From: Pollutiaquabacter aromativorans
GTDB lineage: Bacteria; Bacteroidota; Bacteroidia; AKYH767-A; 2013-40CM-41-45
DNA length: 64,000 bases
Direction: 5' to 3'
Assembly (NCBI GenBank): GCA_049177215.1
Contig: CP185379.1
Location: 3,534,001-3,598,000 of the forward strand
The position numbers and the translations under genes are program-made. The notes beneath the pieces were generated by a model. It made no database searches, had not been told where the DNA came from, and saw only the letters and a program-made list of their open reading frames with translations. This document shows, piece by piece, positions 44,268 to 53,015 of this stretch (its first letter is position 1; the number at the start of each line of letters is the position of its first letter).

Positions 44268-44301
44268 CAAATGTACGTTGAAACATTAGATGTTACAACA
44301 T
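44268..44301 (-). promoter_or_regulatory. yceI promoter with overlapping dyad operator
   Basis: On the minus strand a TTG at 44296-44298, about 20 bases of spacer, and TACATTTG at 44268-44275, a full -7 match. The dyad ATGTT-AC-AACAT at 44290-44301 covers the -33 region, a position suited to a MarR-type repressor. Confidence 0.6.
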
Positions 44302-44362
44302 ATAATATTCAAAATGTATGTAACGCATTCATTATCAATAACAAAAAATCGAGTAAATTGTT

Positions 44363-45361
44363 TTAGAAATGCCGGATTCCGATGGCATGCCGGGCTTCCC
44401 GCACCGTTTTGCCGGCGCTTTCGCGTGCTTTTTCGGCTCCGTGTCGAATGACCTTACTTAGTCGGGCTTCGTCGGAAAGCATCTCCCGGATCTTTTCGCG
44501 AATGGGAGCGGTGAACGCGATCATGTCTTCGGCCAGTTGCTTTTTCAAATCGCCGTAGCGGATCGCCATATTATTGTAGGCATCGTTGAAGTGCGCAACC
44601 GTATCGGGCGATGACACCACTTCGAGCAGGGTGAAAATGTTCCGGATCGCTTCCGGTTTTTCCTGGTTGGGTTGCGTAGGTCCCGAATCGGTCACGGCAC
44701 GCATCACTTTCTTGCGGATCACTTCCGGTTCGTCGTATAGGAAGATCGCGTTTCCTTCGCCTTCACTCTTGCCCATTTTCCCGCTGCCGTCGAGTCCGGG
44801 GATCTTGACCAGTTGGGTGCCGTAGTTGAACGCGTAGGGCTCCGGGAAAAGTTCACAATGGTAAAGTCGGTTGAAGCGGTTGCCGAAGGTGCGTGCCATC
44901 TCGAGGTGTTGTTCCTGGTCCTTTCCGACCGGCACTTTCACCGCGCGGTGGATGAGGATATCGGCCGCCATGAGCACCGGATAAGTGAGCAGTCCGGCGT
45001 TGATGTTGTCGGGCTGCTTGCGGATCTTCTCTTTGAATGACGTGCAGCGCTCCAACTCGCCTACATAGGCGTTCATGCCCAGCAGCAGGTACAACTCGGC
45101 GATTTCCGGGAGGTCGCTCTGCACGTAAAGCGTCGATACTTCGGGATCCAGTCCGCAGGCCAGGTACTCGGCCACGACCTGTCGAACGTTGGCATGCAGG
45201 TCCGACGGGGTCGGGTGGGTGGTCAGGGAATGGTAATCGGCAATGAAGAAATAGCAGTTATACTCATGCTGCATCTTCAGAAAATTGCTGATCGCACCGA
45301 AATAGTTTCCCAGGTGAAGATTGCCTGTACTCCGGATGCCGCTGACGACGGTTTCTTTCAT
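44363..45361 (-). CDS. trpS: Tryptophan--tRNA ligase
   Basis: 332 residues, class I synthetase. The HIGH-type signature is LHLGNY near residue 16 and the KMSKS-type is GKMGKS in the second half. FIADYHSLTTHP, LLTYPVLMAADIL and VPVGKDQEQHLEMAR are conserved TrpRS blocks. It charges tRNA-Trp. A TATCTTTG box lies only eight bases upstream of the ATG, implying a very short or absent leader. Confidence 0.97.
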   Translation of the reverse strand: MKETVVSGIRSTGNLHLGNYFGAISNFLKMQHEYNCYFFIADYHSLTTHPTPSDLHANVRQVVAEYLACGLDPEVSTLYVQSDLPEIAELYLLLGMNAYVGELERCTSFKEKIRKQPDNINAGLLTYPVLMAADILIHRAVKVPVGKDQEQHLEMARTFGNRFNRLYHCELFPEPYAFNYGTQLVKIPGLDGSGKMGKSEGEGNAIFLYDEPEVIRKKVMRAVTDSGPTQPNQEKPEAIRNIFTLLEVVSSPDTVAHFNDAYNNMAIRYGDLKKQLAEDMIAFTAPIREKIREMLSDEARLSKVIRHGAEKARESAGKTVREARHAIGIRHF

Positions 45362-45368
45362 AAGGGCA

Positions 45369-45376
45369 CAAAGATA
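45369..45376 (-). promoter_or_regulatory. -7 box for trpS, near-leaderless
   Basis: Minus-strand TATCTTTG, a full TAnnTTTG match. The trpS ATG begins eight bases downstream, so transcription may start at or next to the start codon. Confidence 0.45.
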
Positions 45377-45413
45377 GAGAATTGCAGGGCTCCGGCGGGT
45401 CGGGCGGAATTCG

Positions 45414-46136
45414 TCAGCGAAGGAGATTCTGTTCCAGGTCCCTGCTTTTTTCTGCGAGCGATCTCCAGAAGTCGGCGTGTTCAGGAAATAGTCGTGAATA
45501 GCGGGTCAGATTCGCATCGTTCATACGGAATGGAAATGAGTAAACGGGGATCTTAGGTTGTCCATTGCGCCGGGACCAGATCGCAAGCAGGTAGATTCGC
45601 TCGATAACCGGATCGGTCATCGGCATGCATCCGATCGTCACGCAGGAGCCGTGAATGAAAATATCGCCTCCGGGATCCAGTCTTCCTGCGCGTTGCCGGT
45701 CCTCCGCATTTGGATAATTCAACCCGAGGCTCAGGTGAAAATTGCTGTACGGATTGAACCGATCGAGGTGATAAACGCCTTCCGGTACCTGACCGTCGCC
45801 TTTCCGCTTTTTCGGACCGAGCATTCCGGAACTTGCACAGATGGGAAACGTTGCGAAACGGCGATAGCGCTTCTCAGAGGTTCTTCGCACATATACCTCC
45901 AGTTCCTGCTCGGCCTTATAGGCAACGATCAAGAGCTGGACATCATTCGGACCGACTCCTAACTTATTCAGGTCGGCGGTGAGGGTGCTGCGGTGTACTT
46001 TAATCGCATTTGCTACACGTGGAGCACGAAGTTGGTCTTGATAAAAATCAACCGGAGTGGCACTAAATAGACTAACTGTGAATAATAACAGCAATAATGA
46101 ACGTAAAGGAATAATGACTCTTTCCGAGAGAAACAT
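45414..46136 (-). CDS. YafK-type L,D-transpeptidase family protein
   Basis: 240 residues. A signal/anchor (LLLLLFTVSLFSATP) precedes a YkuD-type catalytic domain of the YafK group: LGPKKRKGDGQVPEGVYHL and IFIHGSCVTIGCMPMTD, with the His, Ser and Cys arrangement of L,D-transpeptidases. YafK (DpaA) of E. coli removes Lpp from peptidoglycan; this homolog could cut or form murein or protein links in the periplasm. Its ATG overlaps the upstream DUF1361 stop by one base (TAATG), so the two are coupled. Confidence 0.9.
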   Translation of the reverse strand: MFLSERVIIPLRSLLLLLFTVSLFSATPVDFYQDQLRAPRVANAIKVHRSTLTADLNKLGVGPNDVQLLIVAYKAEQELEVYVRRTSEKRYRRFATFPICASSGMLGPKKRKGDGQVPEGVYHLDRFNPYSNFHLSLGLNYPNAEDRQRAGRLDPGGDIFIHGSCVTIGCMPMTDPVIERIYLLAIWSRRNGQPKIPVYSFPFRMNDANLTRYSRLFPEHADFWRSLAEKSRDLEQNLLR

Positions 46137-46780
46137 TAAGGTTTTATTGCAGAGGTTAAGCTTGGTGTTCGCTTATGATTGATGGACCAATAGATTAGAT
46201 TCAGTAGAAGGCCAAGCCCCAAGGTGAACCCCCAGGTTCGTGGGTGGTCGCCAGGATGAATTAACCTGTCTGAGAGTTCTACTAACATTGCTGTTGGTTG
46301 GTGCAGCACGTCCCAACTGTTCCAACGGAGAAAGCGACCAAGGTATACACCAAACGCCGCCAGAAACAACAAGAGTGAGATCGCAATGTTTGTCAGCGGC
46401 CAACGGATTCGATTGCCGCAGAAGTGCCGGATGTCATCCAAACTCATGAACCCGGCGAATAAACCAGTCCATGCGAATCCTAGTATGAGGAGTAAATCGA
46501 ACCACATGGGGGCTGCCCCTGTGGTTCGCAGATGGAAGAGATCAGTGAGGATATAGGGTGCATTAGGAAAGAAGAGCAACCAGAAGGGAAGCAAAACCCA
46601 ACGCGACGATTGTCCTGAATACTGTAAGCGGAGCATGATCTGCGAAAGCAAATAGGGGACAAAAGCCAAGAGAAGGTTCCAGTTGAGAAATAGCAGACCA
46701 TTGGAGTCGGTCACGAACCAACGAATAGCTGATAAGGAAATACAAGTTAGTGCAGAGAACAACAGTAGTGCCCTATTCAT
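46136..46780 (-). CDS. DUF1361 integral membrane protein
   Basis: 214 residues with about six membrane helices. The DUF1361 marks are FFPNAPYILTDLFHL and FLRWNSWDVL, plus the loop WFDLLLILGFAWTGL. The function of the family is unknown. ATG 46780 is preferred to the TTG at 46801. It is coupled to the following L,D-transpeptidase gene by a stop-start overlap, hinting at an envelope role. Confidence 0.88.
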   Translation of the reverse strand: MNRALLLFSALTCISLSAIRWFVTDSNGLLFLNWNLLLAFVPYLLSQIMLRLQYSGQSSRWVLLPFWLLFFPNAPYILTDLFHLRTTGAAPMWFDLLLILGFAWTGLFAGFMSLDDIRHFCGNRIRWPLTNIAISLLLFLAAFGVYLGRFLRWNSWDVLHQPTAMLVELSDRLIHPGDHPRTWGFTLGLGLLLNLIYWSINHKRTPSLTSAIKP

Positions 46781-46909
46781 GGATTTGTTTAGACCTGCCA
46801 ACGCAGAAAGGCTGAATCATATTTTGTCGCTTGTGGAATTTAGCGCAGCAATCCTTCTAACTTGTGCGACTATTGACAGCCACAATACGCATTAATATTA
46901 GCCTCTCCC

Positions 46910-47845
46910 ATGTACCACACCATCCTCGGTTCCGGAGGCGCCATTGGCACTCCCTTAGCCCGTGAACTGCGCGCCTATACTCACAGCATCCGGCTCGTCA
47001 GCCGTCATCCGCGAGCGGTGAGTTCGGGAGATGAATTGTTCGCGCTTGATGCCGGCGATCTTACCGGTCTCGACAAGGCGATCGCCGGAAGTGCGGTGGT
47101 GTATGTCACGATCGGTTTCGAGTACAAGTTGTCCGTTTGGCGTTCCACCTGGCCGCCCTTCATGAAGGCGGTGATCGAAGCTTGTTCGCGACACAACGCC
47201 CGGCTGGTCTTTTTCGACAATATGTATTTGTATGCGGCCTCAGCGGTTCCGCACATGACGGAAGAGGCAGCGATCGATCCGCCCAGCGAGAAAGGGAAAG
47301 TGCGGGCGCAGGTACACCGCATGATCTTCGAAGCGGTGGAAGCCGGACGTTTGCAGGCGCTGATCGCACGCTCGGCCGATTTTTACGGACCGGAGAACAA
47401 GGCCAGTGCCTTGCAGATCATGGTGGCCGATAACTTTCGAAAGGGTAAGAAGGCACAAGCCTTTGGCAACGTCGACAAGCTGCACACCTACACGTTCACC
47501 CCGGATGCGGCCAGGGCCACCGCTTTACTGGGTAACACCGCCGATGCGTTCAATCAGGTATGGCATGTACCCACCACCCGGCAGCGTTGGACCACCCGTC
47601 AGTGGGTCGAATGCATCGCACGGGAGATGCAGGTGGAGCCCCGTATCCAGGCGGTGCCGCGCTGGATAATCAAGTCCCTGGGACTGTTAATGCCGATCAT
47701 GCGGGAGTTTCCGGAAATGCTCTATCAGTATGAGCAGGATTATGTCTTCGACAGTAGTAAGTTCGAGCGAACGTTCGGCTGGGGCGCGACCGATCCGGAA
47801 GCAGGTGTAAAGGCGATGGTCAGGGCGCTTACCGCCCACGCTTAG
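46910..47845 (+). CDS. NAD-dependent epimerase/dehydratase (extended/atypical SDR)
   Basis: 311 residues. The N-terminal nucleotide-binding motif is TILGSGGAIGTPLARELR. It has LDAGDLTGLDKAIAGSAVVYVTIG and a mid-region VFFDNMYLYA with Tyr in place of the usual YxxxK layout. RSADFYGPENK is a conserved substrate-region block of this group. The substrate is unknown; sugar nucleotides are common in the family. It is divergent from the DUF1361 pair and convergent with the next gene. Confidence 0.85.
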   Translation: MYHTILGSGGAIGTPLARELRAYTHSIRLVSRHPRAVSSGDELFALDAGDLTGLDKAIAGSAVVYVTIGFEYKLSVWRSTWPPFMKAVIEACSRHNARLVFFDNMYLYAASAVPHMTEEAAIDPPSEKGKVRAQVHRMIFEAVEAGRLQALIARSADFYGPENKASALQIMVADNFRKGKKAQAFGNVDKLHTYTFTPDAARATALLGNTADAFNQVWHVPTTRQRWTTRQWVECIAREMQVEPRIQAVPRWIIKSLGLLMPIMREFPEMLYQYEQDYVFDSSKFERTFGWGATDPEAGVKAMVRALTAHA

Positions 47846-47877
47846 GAGTGCGTATGGCTTCTTCCCTCCCGGCGAGG

Positions 47878-48744
47878 CTATTGCTTTCGATCGAAGCGCA
47901 ACAGGGTGGGCCGCTTATCCTGACCCTCGTTGGTGATGAGCAGGTCGCCGTCGGATAAAAAGATGATTCCTTCCGCTTTATTGAATCGGACGGGATCCAA
48001 CACTTCCAGGTGATGGAGTTTGCCGTCCATGCCGAAAACAAACAGCAAGTGATCAGTCGACGATACGACATACAATTCGTGGGAGTCCGGGTGAATGGCA
48101 ATGGCCGAAGTGGTGAAGCGTAAGAAGGGTTCACTGCTGCCGTCTTTTTTCTTCTCGCGTGTCGGCAGCGGAACACGGTGTTCGACGGCAAAGCGCCGGA
48201 TATCCTCCAGGTCAAATGCGAAGAGCGGGTCCTTGTCCAGTTGATGCGTTTTCAGGTCGAAGGCGTAGATGTGCCGCTGGTCCTTCCATTCCGGCCCCTT
48301 CCCCACCTTTCCTTTGCAGGCTATCAACAGCCGGTTGCCGATGGAGTCCCAACAGAGGCCTTCGTTGTTCTTACCGATGATACCGGTAGGATATTCGACG
48401 GTAGTATATCCGGAATTCCCTTTCGGGAGCATGAAATCGCGTACGCGAAACAGGTGTCCGTCGCTCCGCAGCACATACAGATCCCGTCCGACCCGACAGA
48501 TGCCTTCATAGTCGCCGTCGGCATGAAAGCGCAGATTCGAAACAAGTTGCTGCTTACCGAGATCGTAGAAAAAAATGACCCCGCGTTCATCCTGCACGCA
48601 GGCCAGGAGCTCGTCGGTGATCGAGGTGATGCCGGAGATCTCGTGCAATACCGGAGGTAACACGACCGATTGTTCAGGCTTATCAAACCGATAATCCTGT
48701 GCCGTGGAATACAATAGAAATACGGAGGCGATGAAATTGATCAT
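47878..48744 (-). CDS. SdiA-regulated-domain beta-propeller, exported
   Basis: 288 residues. A short signal peptide (FIASVFLLYSTAQ), then propeller blades with the SdiA-regulated pattern: LHEISGITSITDELLACVQDERGVIFFYDL, DGDYEGICRVGRDLYVLRSDGHLFRV, NEGLCWDSIGNRLLIACKG, SAIAIHPDSHELYVVSST, and the final AEGIIFLSDGDLLITNEG. Members are thought to be periplasmic, with esterase or phytase-like folds; no activity is assigned here. Confidence 0.85.
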   Translation of the reverse strand: MINFIASVFLLYSTAQDYRFDKPEQSVVLPPVLHEISGITSITDELLACVQDERGVIFFYDLGKQQLVSNLRFHADGDYEGICRVGRDLYVLRSDGHLFRVRDFMLPKGNSGYTTVEYPTGIIGKNNEGLCWDSIGNRLLIACKGKVGKGPEWKDQRHIYAFDLKTHQLDKDPLFAFDLEDIRRFAVEHRVPLPTREKKKDGSSEPFLRFTTSAIAIHPDSHELYVVSSTDHLLFVFGMDGKLHHLEVLDPVRFNKAEGIIFLSDGDLLITNEGQDKRPTLLRFDRKQ

Positions 48745-48801
48745 GTTGTTCGTGCGACACTAAGTTCCGGATTAGCGGATCTGTGTTTGAATCGCCCCCG
48801 G

Positions 48802-49095
48802 CTATTTAATTAACAAGAATACTGCGATCAAAGCAATTGCGCCGGCAAGCGAAATGAACGGTATTTTTTTCAGACTGTCGGTCTCGCGCAGCAGGATGCG
48901 GGCCAGTAACCAGTATAGCGGAAGCGTACCGACCACGTACAACAGAAAAACAACCCAGTTACCAAAGGACGCCATCCAGCGAAAGTCATAGTTCCCTTCG
49001 TCGATGAAGAAGAGGAAGAGCGTGGCGATGACGGAGGAAAGTAAACCTTCAGCAAGATGTCGGTCAGGGCGGGAGAGGGAGTTGAGGATGGTCAT
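48802..49095 (-). CDS. Small hypothetical membrane protein
   Basis: 97 residues with three hydrophobic segments (about 17-32, 45-65 and 78-96) and a charged N-terminus. LFFIDEGNYDFRWM between the first two is the only distinctive stretch. No family is recognised. It lies 57 bases upstream of the SdiA-regulated-type gene on the same strand and could be co-transcribed with it. Confidence 0.65.
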   Translation of the reverse strand: MTILNSLSRPDRHLAEGLLSSVIATLFLFFIDEGNYDFRWMASFGNWVVFLLYVVGTLPLYWLLARILLRETDSLKKIPFISLAGAIALIAVFLLIK

Positions 49096-49161
49096 TCGAT
49101 CTGAACGCGATCGGAAGCCGATTATTGTCTCACCGCTATTGGAAACATGAAACGGAAGGCG

Positions 49162-49425
49162 TTACTTTTTCCAACGCTCCAGCCGCGGCACACCTTTGCT
49201 GAAGAAGCCCGCCAGGAAGCCAGGGATACCCATTTCTTTCATCTTCTCCCTGACGAACGACTGCATCTGACTCGCGGTCCAGTCGGGTTGGAGGAATTTT
49301 CCATTCGCATAACACAAGCTGCAGTACATCGTACTGCGCGATCCGTCGGCATTGGTACCCCCACCCTTGGGGTCTTTCTTTAATGGCATTCCGCAGCTTT
49401 GACAATTCTTGTAGGCGGTCGACAT
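49162..49425 (-). CDS. Zinc-ribbon domain protein
   Basis: 87 residues. The N-terminal half holds CQSCGMPL and YCSLCYANG, two CxxC knuckles about 25 residues apart, the putative zinc-ribbon domain widespread in small bacterial proteins. The C-terminal half (REKMKEMGIPGFLAGFFSKGVPRLERWKK) is a helical tail typical of the family. The function is unknown; protein or nucleic-acid contact is plausible. Confidence 0.85.
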   Translation of the reverse strand: MSTAYKNCQSCGMPLKKDPKGGGTNADGSRSTMYCSLCYANGKFLQPDWTASQMQSFVREKMKEMGIPGFLAGFFSKGVPRLERWKK

Positions 49426-49583
49426 CGGTGCTGGATTTTAGTGATGGCAGAAGGTGCTACGAAGTTGCAGTCTTGTTACCGGAAATGCAATGCGCTTTTT
49501 CGGCAATCACCTATTTGCATTCCTGACAGTTCTTTTAACTTTTCCTTAATCAGGAAGCAGGATTGGTTTCATTAGGTTTCGGG

Positions 49584-50819
49584 ATGCTTTACTCAGCCGT
49601 CCAGCCGTTCTTTCGCCTGCAATTCTTGTTGAGACTTCTTGCCTTGATCTGCTCGAAACAAGCGAAGGCAGGAGAAAACGGGAATCCCGAACCTGCAGTC
49701 TATTGGTCGGTGAGCACCGGCGGACCGATCTATTCATCTCCGGTCATTGATCAGCAATTCTTGGTATTCGGCAGTACGGATTCCAGTTTGTACGTCGTGG
49801 ACCATCGCTCGGGAAAGGTTGCCTGGACCTACAAGACAGGAGGCGCTATTCGTTGTACTCCGTACGTACGGAACGGTATCGCTTATTTCTTATCCGATGA
49901 CGGAAAGGTGTATGCCGTTTCGATCCGATCGCATGCCAGACAGTGGATCTGCCAAACAGAAGGAGAAGCGCGTTATCCGCTTTATGGTTATGCGGATTAT
50001 TTCCATTCCTCTCCGGTCGCGGATGACAGTACCCTATACTTCGGATCGGGTGACGGCCACGTCTATGCGCTACGGCTGAGTGATGGCAGTCTTCGTTGGA
50101 AGTTCAAAACGGATGCGGTTGTACACGGAACCGGCGTGATCAGCGAAGGAACATTGTATATCGGATCATTCGATGGTAATGTATATGCCCTGGCGACAGC
50201 CGACGGCGGTCTGCGCTGGAAGTTCAAGACCGTGGGCCAGACCTATTTTCCGAGAGGAGAAGTCCAGGGAACGGTGGCCTGTTTCGGTGATCGTCTTATT
50301 GTCGGCGCTCGTGATTACAACCTCTATTGCCTGGATGCGGAGGGGGGGACAGGTTTGTGGAACCGGCAGTTCAGAAAAGGATGGGCAATGGGTGTTCCCG
50401 TCATCCGAGACTCGATCGTGTATGTTGGAACGAGTGATGATCGGTTACTCCTGGCGCTTGATCCTTTCAGCGGGCAAGCGCAATGGGAGGCTCCGGTCAA
50501 CTTCAATGTATTCGGTGGCGCGGCGTTCGGTGATTCAGTGTTGTATATCGGCAACCTGCGCGGAGAGTTGTTGGCTCTGGAAGTGGAGACCGGTAAGATG
50601 AGATGGAAGTTCACGACGCCTGGCGGAAAGGAGCAGTGGCGGAAATACCTGACAGCTTCCGGTGAATACCGTCCCGACATTCAGAGCATCATTCAAAAAG
50701 GCGAGGACTTCGTGACCATGTATCATTCGATGGGAGCCATTTTTACCACGCCAACTGTATCGGAAGGGCGCATCTTTTTCACCAGTACGGATGGCAGTTT
50801 ATACTGCCTGCAACCCTGA
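49584..50819 (+). CDS. PQQ-like (BamB-type) beta-propeller protein
   Basis: 411 residues. N-terminal hydrophobic signal (LQFLLRLLALICSKQAKA), then seven or so propeller blades with the repeated pattern LYVVDHRSGKVAWTYKTGG, VYALRLSDGSLRWKFKT, VYALATADGGLRWKFKT, LLALDPFSGQAQWEAP and LLALEVETGKMRWKFTT. Such propellers are scaffolds (BamB) or bind ligands; PQQ residues of true dehydrogenases are not apparent. ATG 49584 is chosen over TTG 49563. It has no operon partner. Confidence 0.87.
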   Translation: MLYSAVQPFFRLQFLLRLLALICSKQAKAGENGNPEPAVYWSVSTGGPIYSSPVIDQQFLVFGSTDSSLYVVDHRSGKVAWTYKTGGAIRCTPYVRNGIAYFLSDDGKVYAVSIRSHARQWICQTEGEARYPLYGYADYFHSSPVADDSTLYFGSGDGHVYALRLSDGSLRWKFKTDAVVHGTGVISEGTLYIGSFDGNVYALATADGGLRWKFKTVGQTYFPRGEVQGTVACFGDRLIVGARDYNLYCLDAEGGTGLWNRQFRKGWAMGVPVIRDSIVYVGTSDDRLLLALDPFSGQAQWEAPVNFNVFGGAAFGDSVLYIGNLRGELLALEVETGKMRWKFTTPGGKEQWRKYLTASGEYRPDIQSIIQKGEDFVTMYHSMGAIFTTPTVSEGRIFFTSTDGSLYCLQP

Positions 50820-50953
50820 TGGCTAACCATTTTCCTATAGAATTGAACCTGTGAAAGCCGGTTTGGACCCCAGCTACGGTTTCCAAGGAAGGATCTATAT
50901 TCAATTTATTTAATTAAATATCAGTTACTTATATAAATATAGGCGCATTGCTC

Positions 50954-50984
50954 TTGACATACATAAGAAACAGATGTATATTTG
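50954..50984 (+). promoter_or_regulatory. Promoter of the padR operon
   Basis: CTTG ending at 50956, a 20-base spacer and TATATTTG at 50977-50984, a full -7 match. The flanking 50890-51000 stretch is very AT-rich, with TATAT dyads that could bind PadR. Confidence 0.65.
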
Positions 50985-51011
50985 TCCAATATATATTACA
51001 CCAAGGTAATC

Positions 51012-51353
51012 ATGATCTATTCCTCCGAACTCATCAAGGGCACCCTGAAGACGATCATTCTGAAGTTGCTGAAAGAGAACAAGCGCATGTACGGATACGA
51101 GATCACCCAGCGGGTGAAGGAAATGACGGGAGGCAAGATCCAGCTCACGGAAGGCGCGTTGTATCCGACCCTGCACGCGCTGGAAGCGGATGGGATGCTG
51201 ACGACCGAGACCGAGTATCTCGGCAAACGCGTTCGCAAATATTACTCGCTGAGTAAGGCCGGTGATAAGTTGTCGGAAGAGAAAGTCAACGAGTTCGCCG
51301 ACTTCATGAACACGATGAAGTTTCTGCTTGGCATCAACCTCAGCAACGCCTGA
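51012..51353 (+). CDS. PadR family transcriptional regulator
   Basis: 113 residues. Winged helix: LIKGTLKTIILKLLKENKRMYGYEITQRVKEMTGGKIQLTEGALYPTLHALEADGMLTTETEYLGKRVRKYYSLS, the textbook PadR pattern, with a C-terminal dimer helix. ATG 51012 is preceded by AAGGT. The next gene, for a membrane protein, begins one base after the stop, so the pair is an operon, as is common for PadR regulators with membrane partners. Confidence 0.95.
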   Translation: MIYSSELIKGTLKTIILKLLKENKRMYGYEITQRVKEMTGGKIQLTEGALYPTLHALEADGMLTTETEYLGKRVRKYYSLSKAGDKLSEEKVNEFADFMNTMKFLLGINLSNA

Positions 51354-51354
51354 C

Positions 51355-52491
51355 ATGTCGGTCATCCGCGATCAGCATATCGACTTCATCCTTCAGGATC
51401 TCCACCGTCGTGGCATTGTTCGGGAGGACTTGCGTGATAACCTGTTGGACCATCTGTGTTGCCTGTTGGAGGCGGAAGAGTGGGAGGAGGACGCATTTGG
51501 CAAGACCTATGAACGAATAATACGACGGTTCTATAAGCACCGCTTATCCGAGCTCGAAGAAGAAACAACGAATCTTTTAACCTATAAAAACTATTACGCG
51601 ATGAAAAAGGTCATGATCCTCAGCGGTGTATCCGCTACGCTGGTGCTGAGTGCCGGCATTGTACTCAAGTTCATGCACATGCCCGGCGCCGCCGCAGGAA
51701 TTGTTACGGGCACGCTGCTGTTCAGTCTGATCTTCCTTCCCCTGATGCTGGTGCTGCGTCTGCGGGAGAAGAAGGCGATGACGGAGCGCGTCATGGTGTC
51801 GCTCTCCGCGATCACCGGCATCCTGATCAGCATGGGCATTCTGTTCAAGCTGATGCATTGGCCGATGGCCAATATCTTAGGCCTGAGTTCGGTGGGCATC
51901 CTCGTGTTCCTGTTCCTGCCGGTTTACCTGGTAACCGGTCTGCGCAATCCCGACACGCGACTGAATACGATCGTATCCTCCGTGCTGATCGTCTGTGGGA
52001 GCGCCTTGTTTCTGTCACTGGCACGTCCGCCGTACGCGACGCGGGTCCAGTATATCCGGAATACCGAGCAATTTATCCGCAGTCAGCGGATACTCGAGAC
52101 AGAGGCGCGGCAGATTACTGCTGAATCTTCCGCTGCTAACGAAGAATTGACGCGGGTTCGTACGCTGTGTTCATCGCTTCGTTCCGCCATCGTGCAATTC
52201 GAGACCGGGTTGCCCAGTCTTGGCGACGACTACCTGAAAAAGGAAGCCTTTATCAGCGACGAGCTAATCACACCGGTACTGAATGAACGCGATCATGCCG
52301 ATCAATACGCGAGTCTGAAACAGGCGGTAGCGTCGTACAACGGGAAACTGTCGAACGACATGCAACCGCTGCCGGTAAAAGCCACACTACTCGAAAATCC
52401 GAAGGTGCCCTCACTCGTTGCGCTCAACGACCTGACGCAGATCGAGATGATCGCCTTGCAGAATGCTCGACGTCCGAAAGCGGGCAGCTGA
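51355..52491 (+). CDS. PadR-linked membrane protein with duplicated K-x-M-H-x-P segment
   Basis: 378 residues. The N-terminal 80 residues (VIRDQHIDFILQDLHRRGI...NLLDHLCCLLEAEEWEEDAF) are helical and resemble prefix domains found next to PadR regulators. Two related membrane hairpins follow: GIVLKFMHMPGAA...LMLVLRLREKK and GILFKLMHWPMAN...VYLVTGLRNP, then another helix and a coiled C-terminal half (about 230-378). The K-x-M-H-W-P motif recalls the first helices of gliding protein GldL; homology is not shown. The start one base after padR fixes the reading. Confidence 0.8.
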   Translation: MSVIRDQHIDFILQDLHRRGIVREDLRDNLLDHLCCLLEAEEWEEDAFGKTYERIIRRFYKHRLSELEEETTNLLTYKNYYAMKKVMILSGVSATLVLSAGIVLKFMHMPGAAAGIVTGTLLFSLIFLPLMLVLRLREKKAMTERVMVSLSAITGILISMGILFKLMHWPMANILGLSSVGILVFLFLPVYLVTGLRNPDTRLNTIVSSVLIVCGSALFLSLARPPYATRVQYIRNTEQFIRSQRILETEARQITAESSAANEELTRVRTLCSSLRSAIVQFETGLPSLGDDYLKKEAFISDELITPVLNERDHADQYASLKQAVASYNGKLSNDMQPLPVKATLLENPKVPSLVALNDLTQIEMIALQNARRPKAGS

Positions 52492-52522
52492 TCTTTTTAA
52501 ATGACACGATGGTTCGCCCTCG

Positions 52523-52924
52523 TCACTTCACGGTGGCGGGGGCTTTTTCGTAGAGCTCGAGCGGAAGGCCGTCCGGGTCGCTGAAGAAAGTAAAACGAGC
52601 GCCGGTCATTTCATCAATCCGGATCGGTTCACATTCGACACCGTGTTGTTTCAGCCGTTCGATCTCCGCATCCAATTTTTCCACGCCGAACGCGATATGC
52701 CGGGCTCCGCAGGCTTCCGGATAGCTGGGCCGTTTCGGCGGATCCGGGAAGGAGAACAGCTCTATGAACATCCCATTATCGAGTGCGAGGTCGAGTTTCC
52801 AGGAGTTGCGTTCAGCACGGAACACTTCCCGAACGATCCGTAGCCCCAACACATCCGTATAAAAATGCTTCGAGCGTGCGAAGTCGGAGCAGATGATCGC
52901 GATATGATGAAGGGTTAACGACAT
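52523..52924 (-). CDS. VOC family (YaeR/glyoxalase-like) protein
   Basis: 133 residues, two beta-alpha-beta-beta-beta modules. LHHIAIICSDFARSKHFYTDVLGLRIVREVFRAERNSWKLDLAL and GARHIAFGVEKLDAEIERLKQHGVECEPI match the YaeR-like group, with His, Glu and PDGLPLELYEK metal-site positions. The activity is unknown. ATG 52924 gives the family start MSLTLHHIAI. Confidence 0.9.
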   Translation of the reverse strand: MSLTLHHIAIICSDFARSKHFYTDVLGLRIVREVFRAERNSWKLDLALDNGMFIELFSFPDPPKRPSYPEACGARHIAFGVEKLDAEIERLKQHGVECEPIRIDEMTGARFTFFSDPDGLPLELYEKAPATVK

Positions 52925-53015
52925 GCGAGCCTGAAACAAGGTGTGGCGTTTCGCAATTACGAATGCGGATAATAATTCTGTTTACTTATTGTTCAGGGCA
53001 GCTTTCGCCTGCCCA

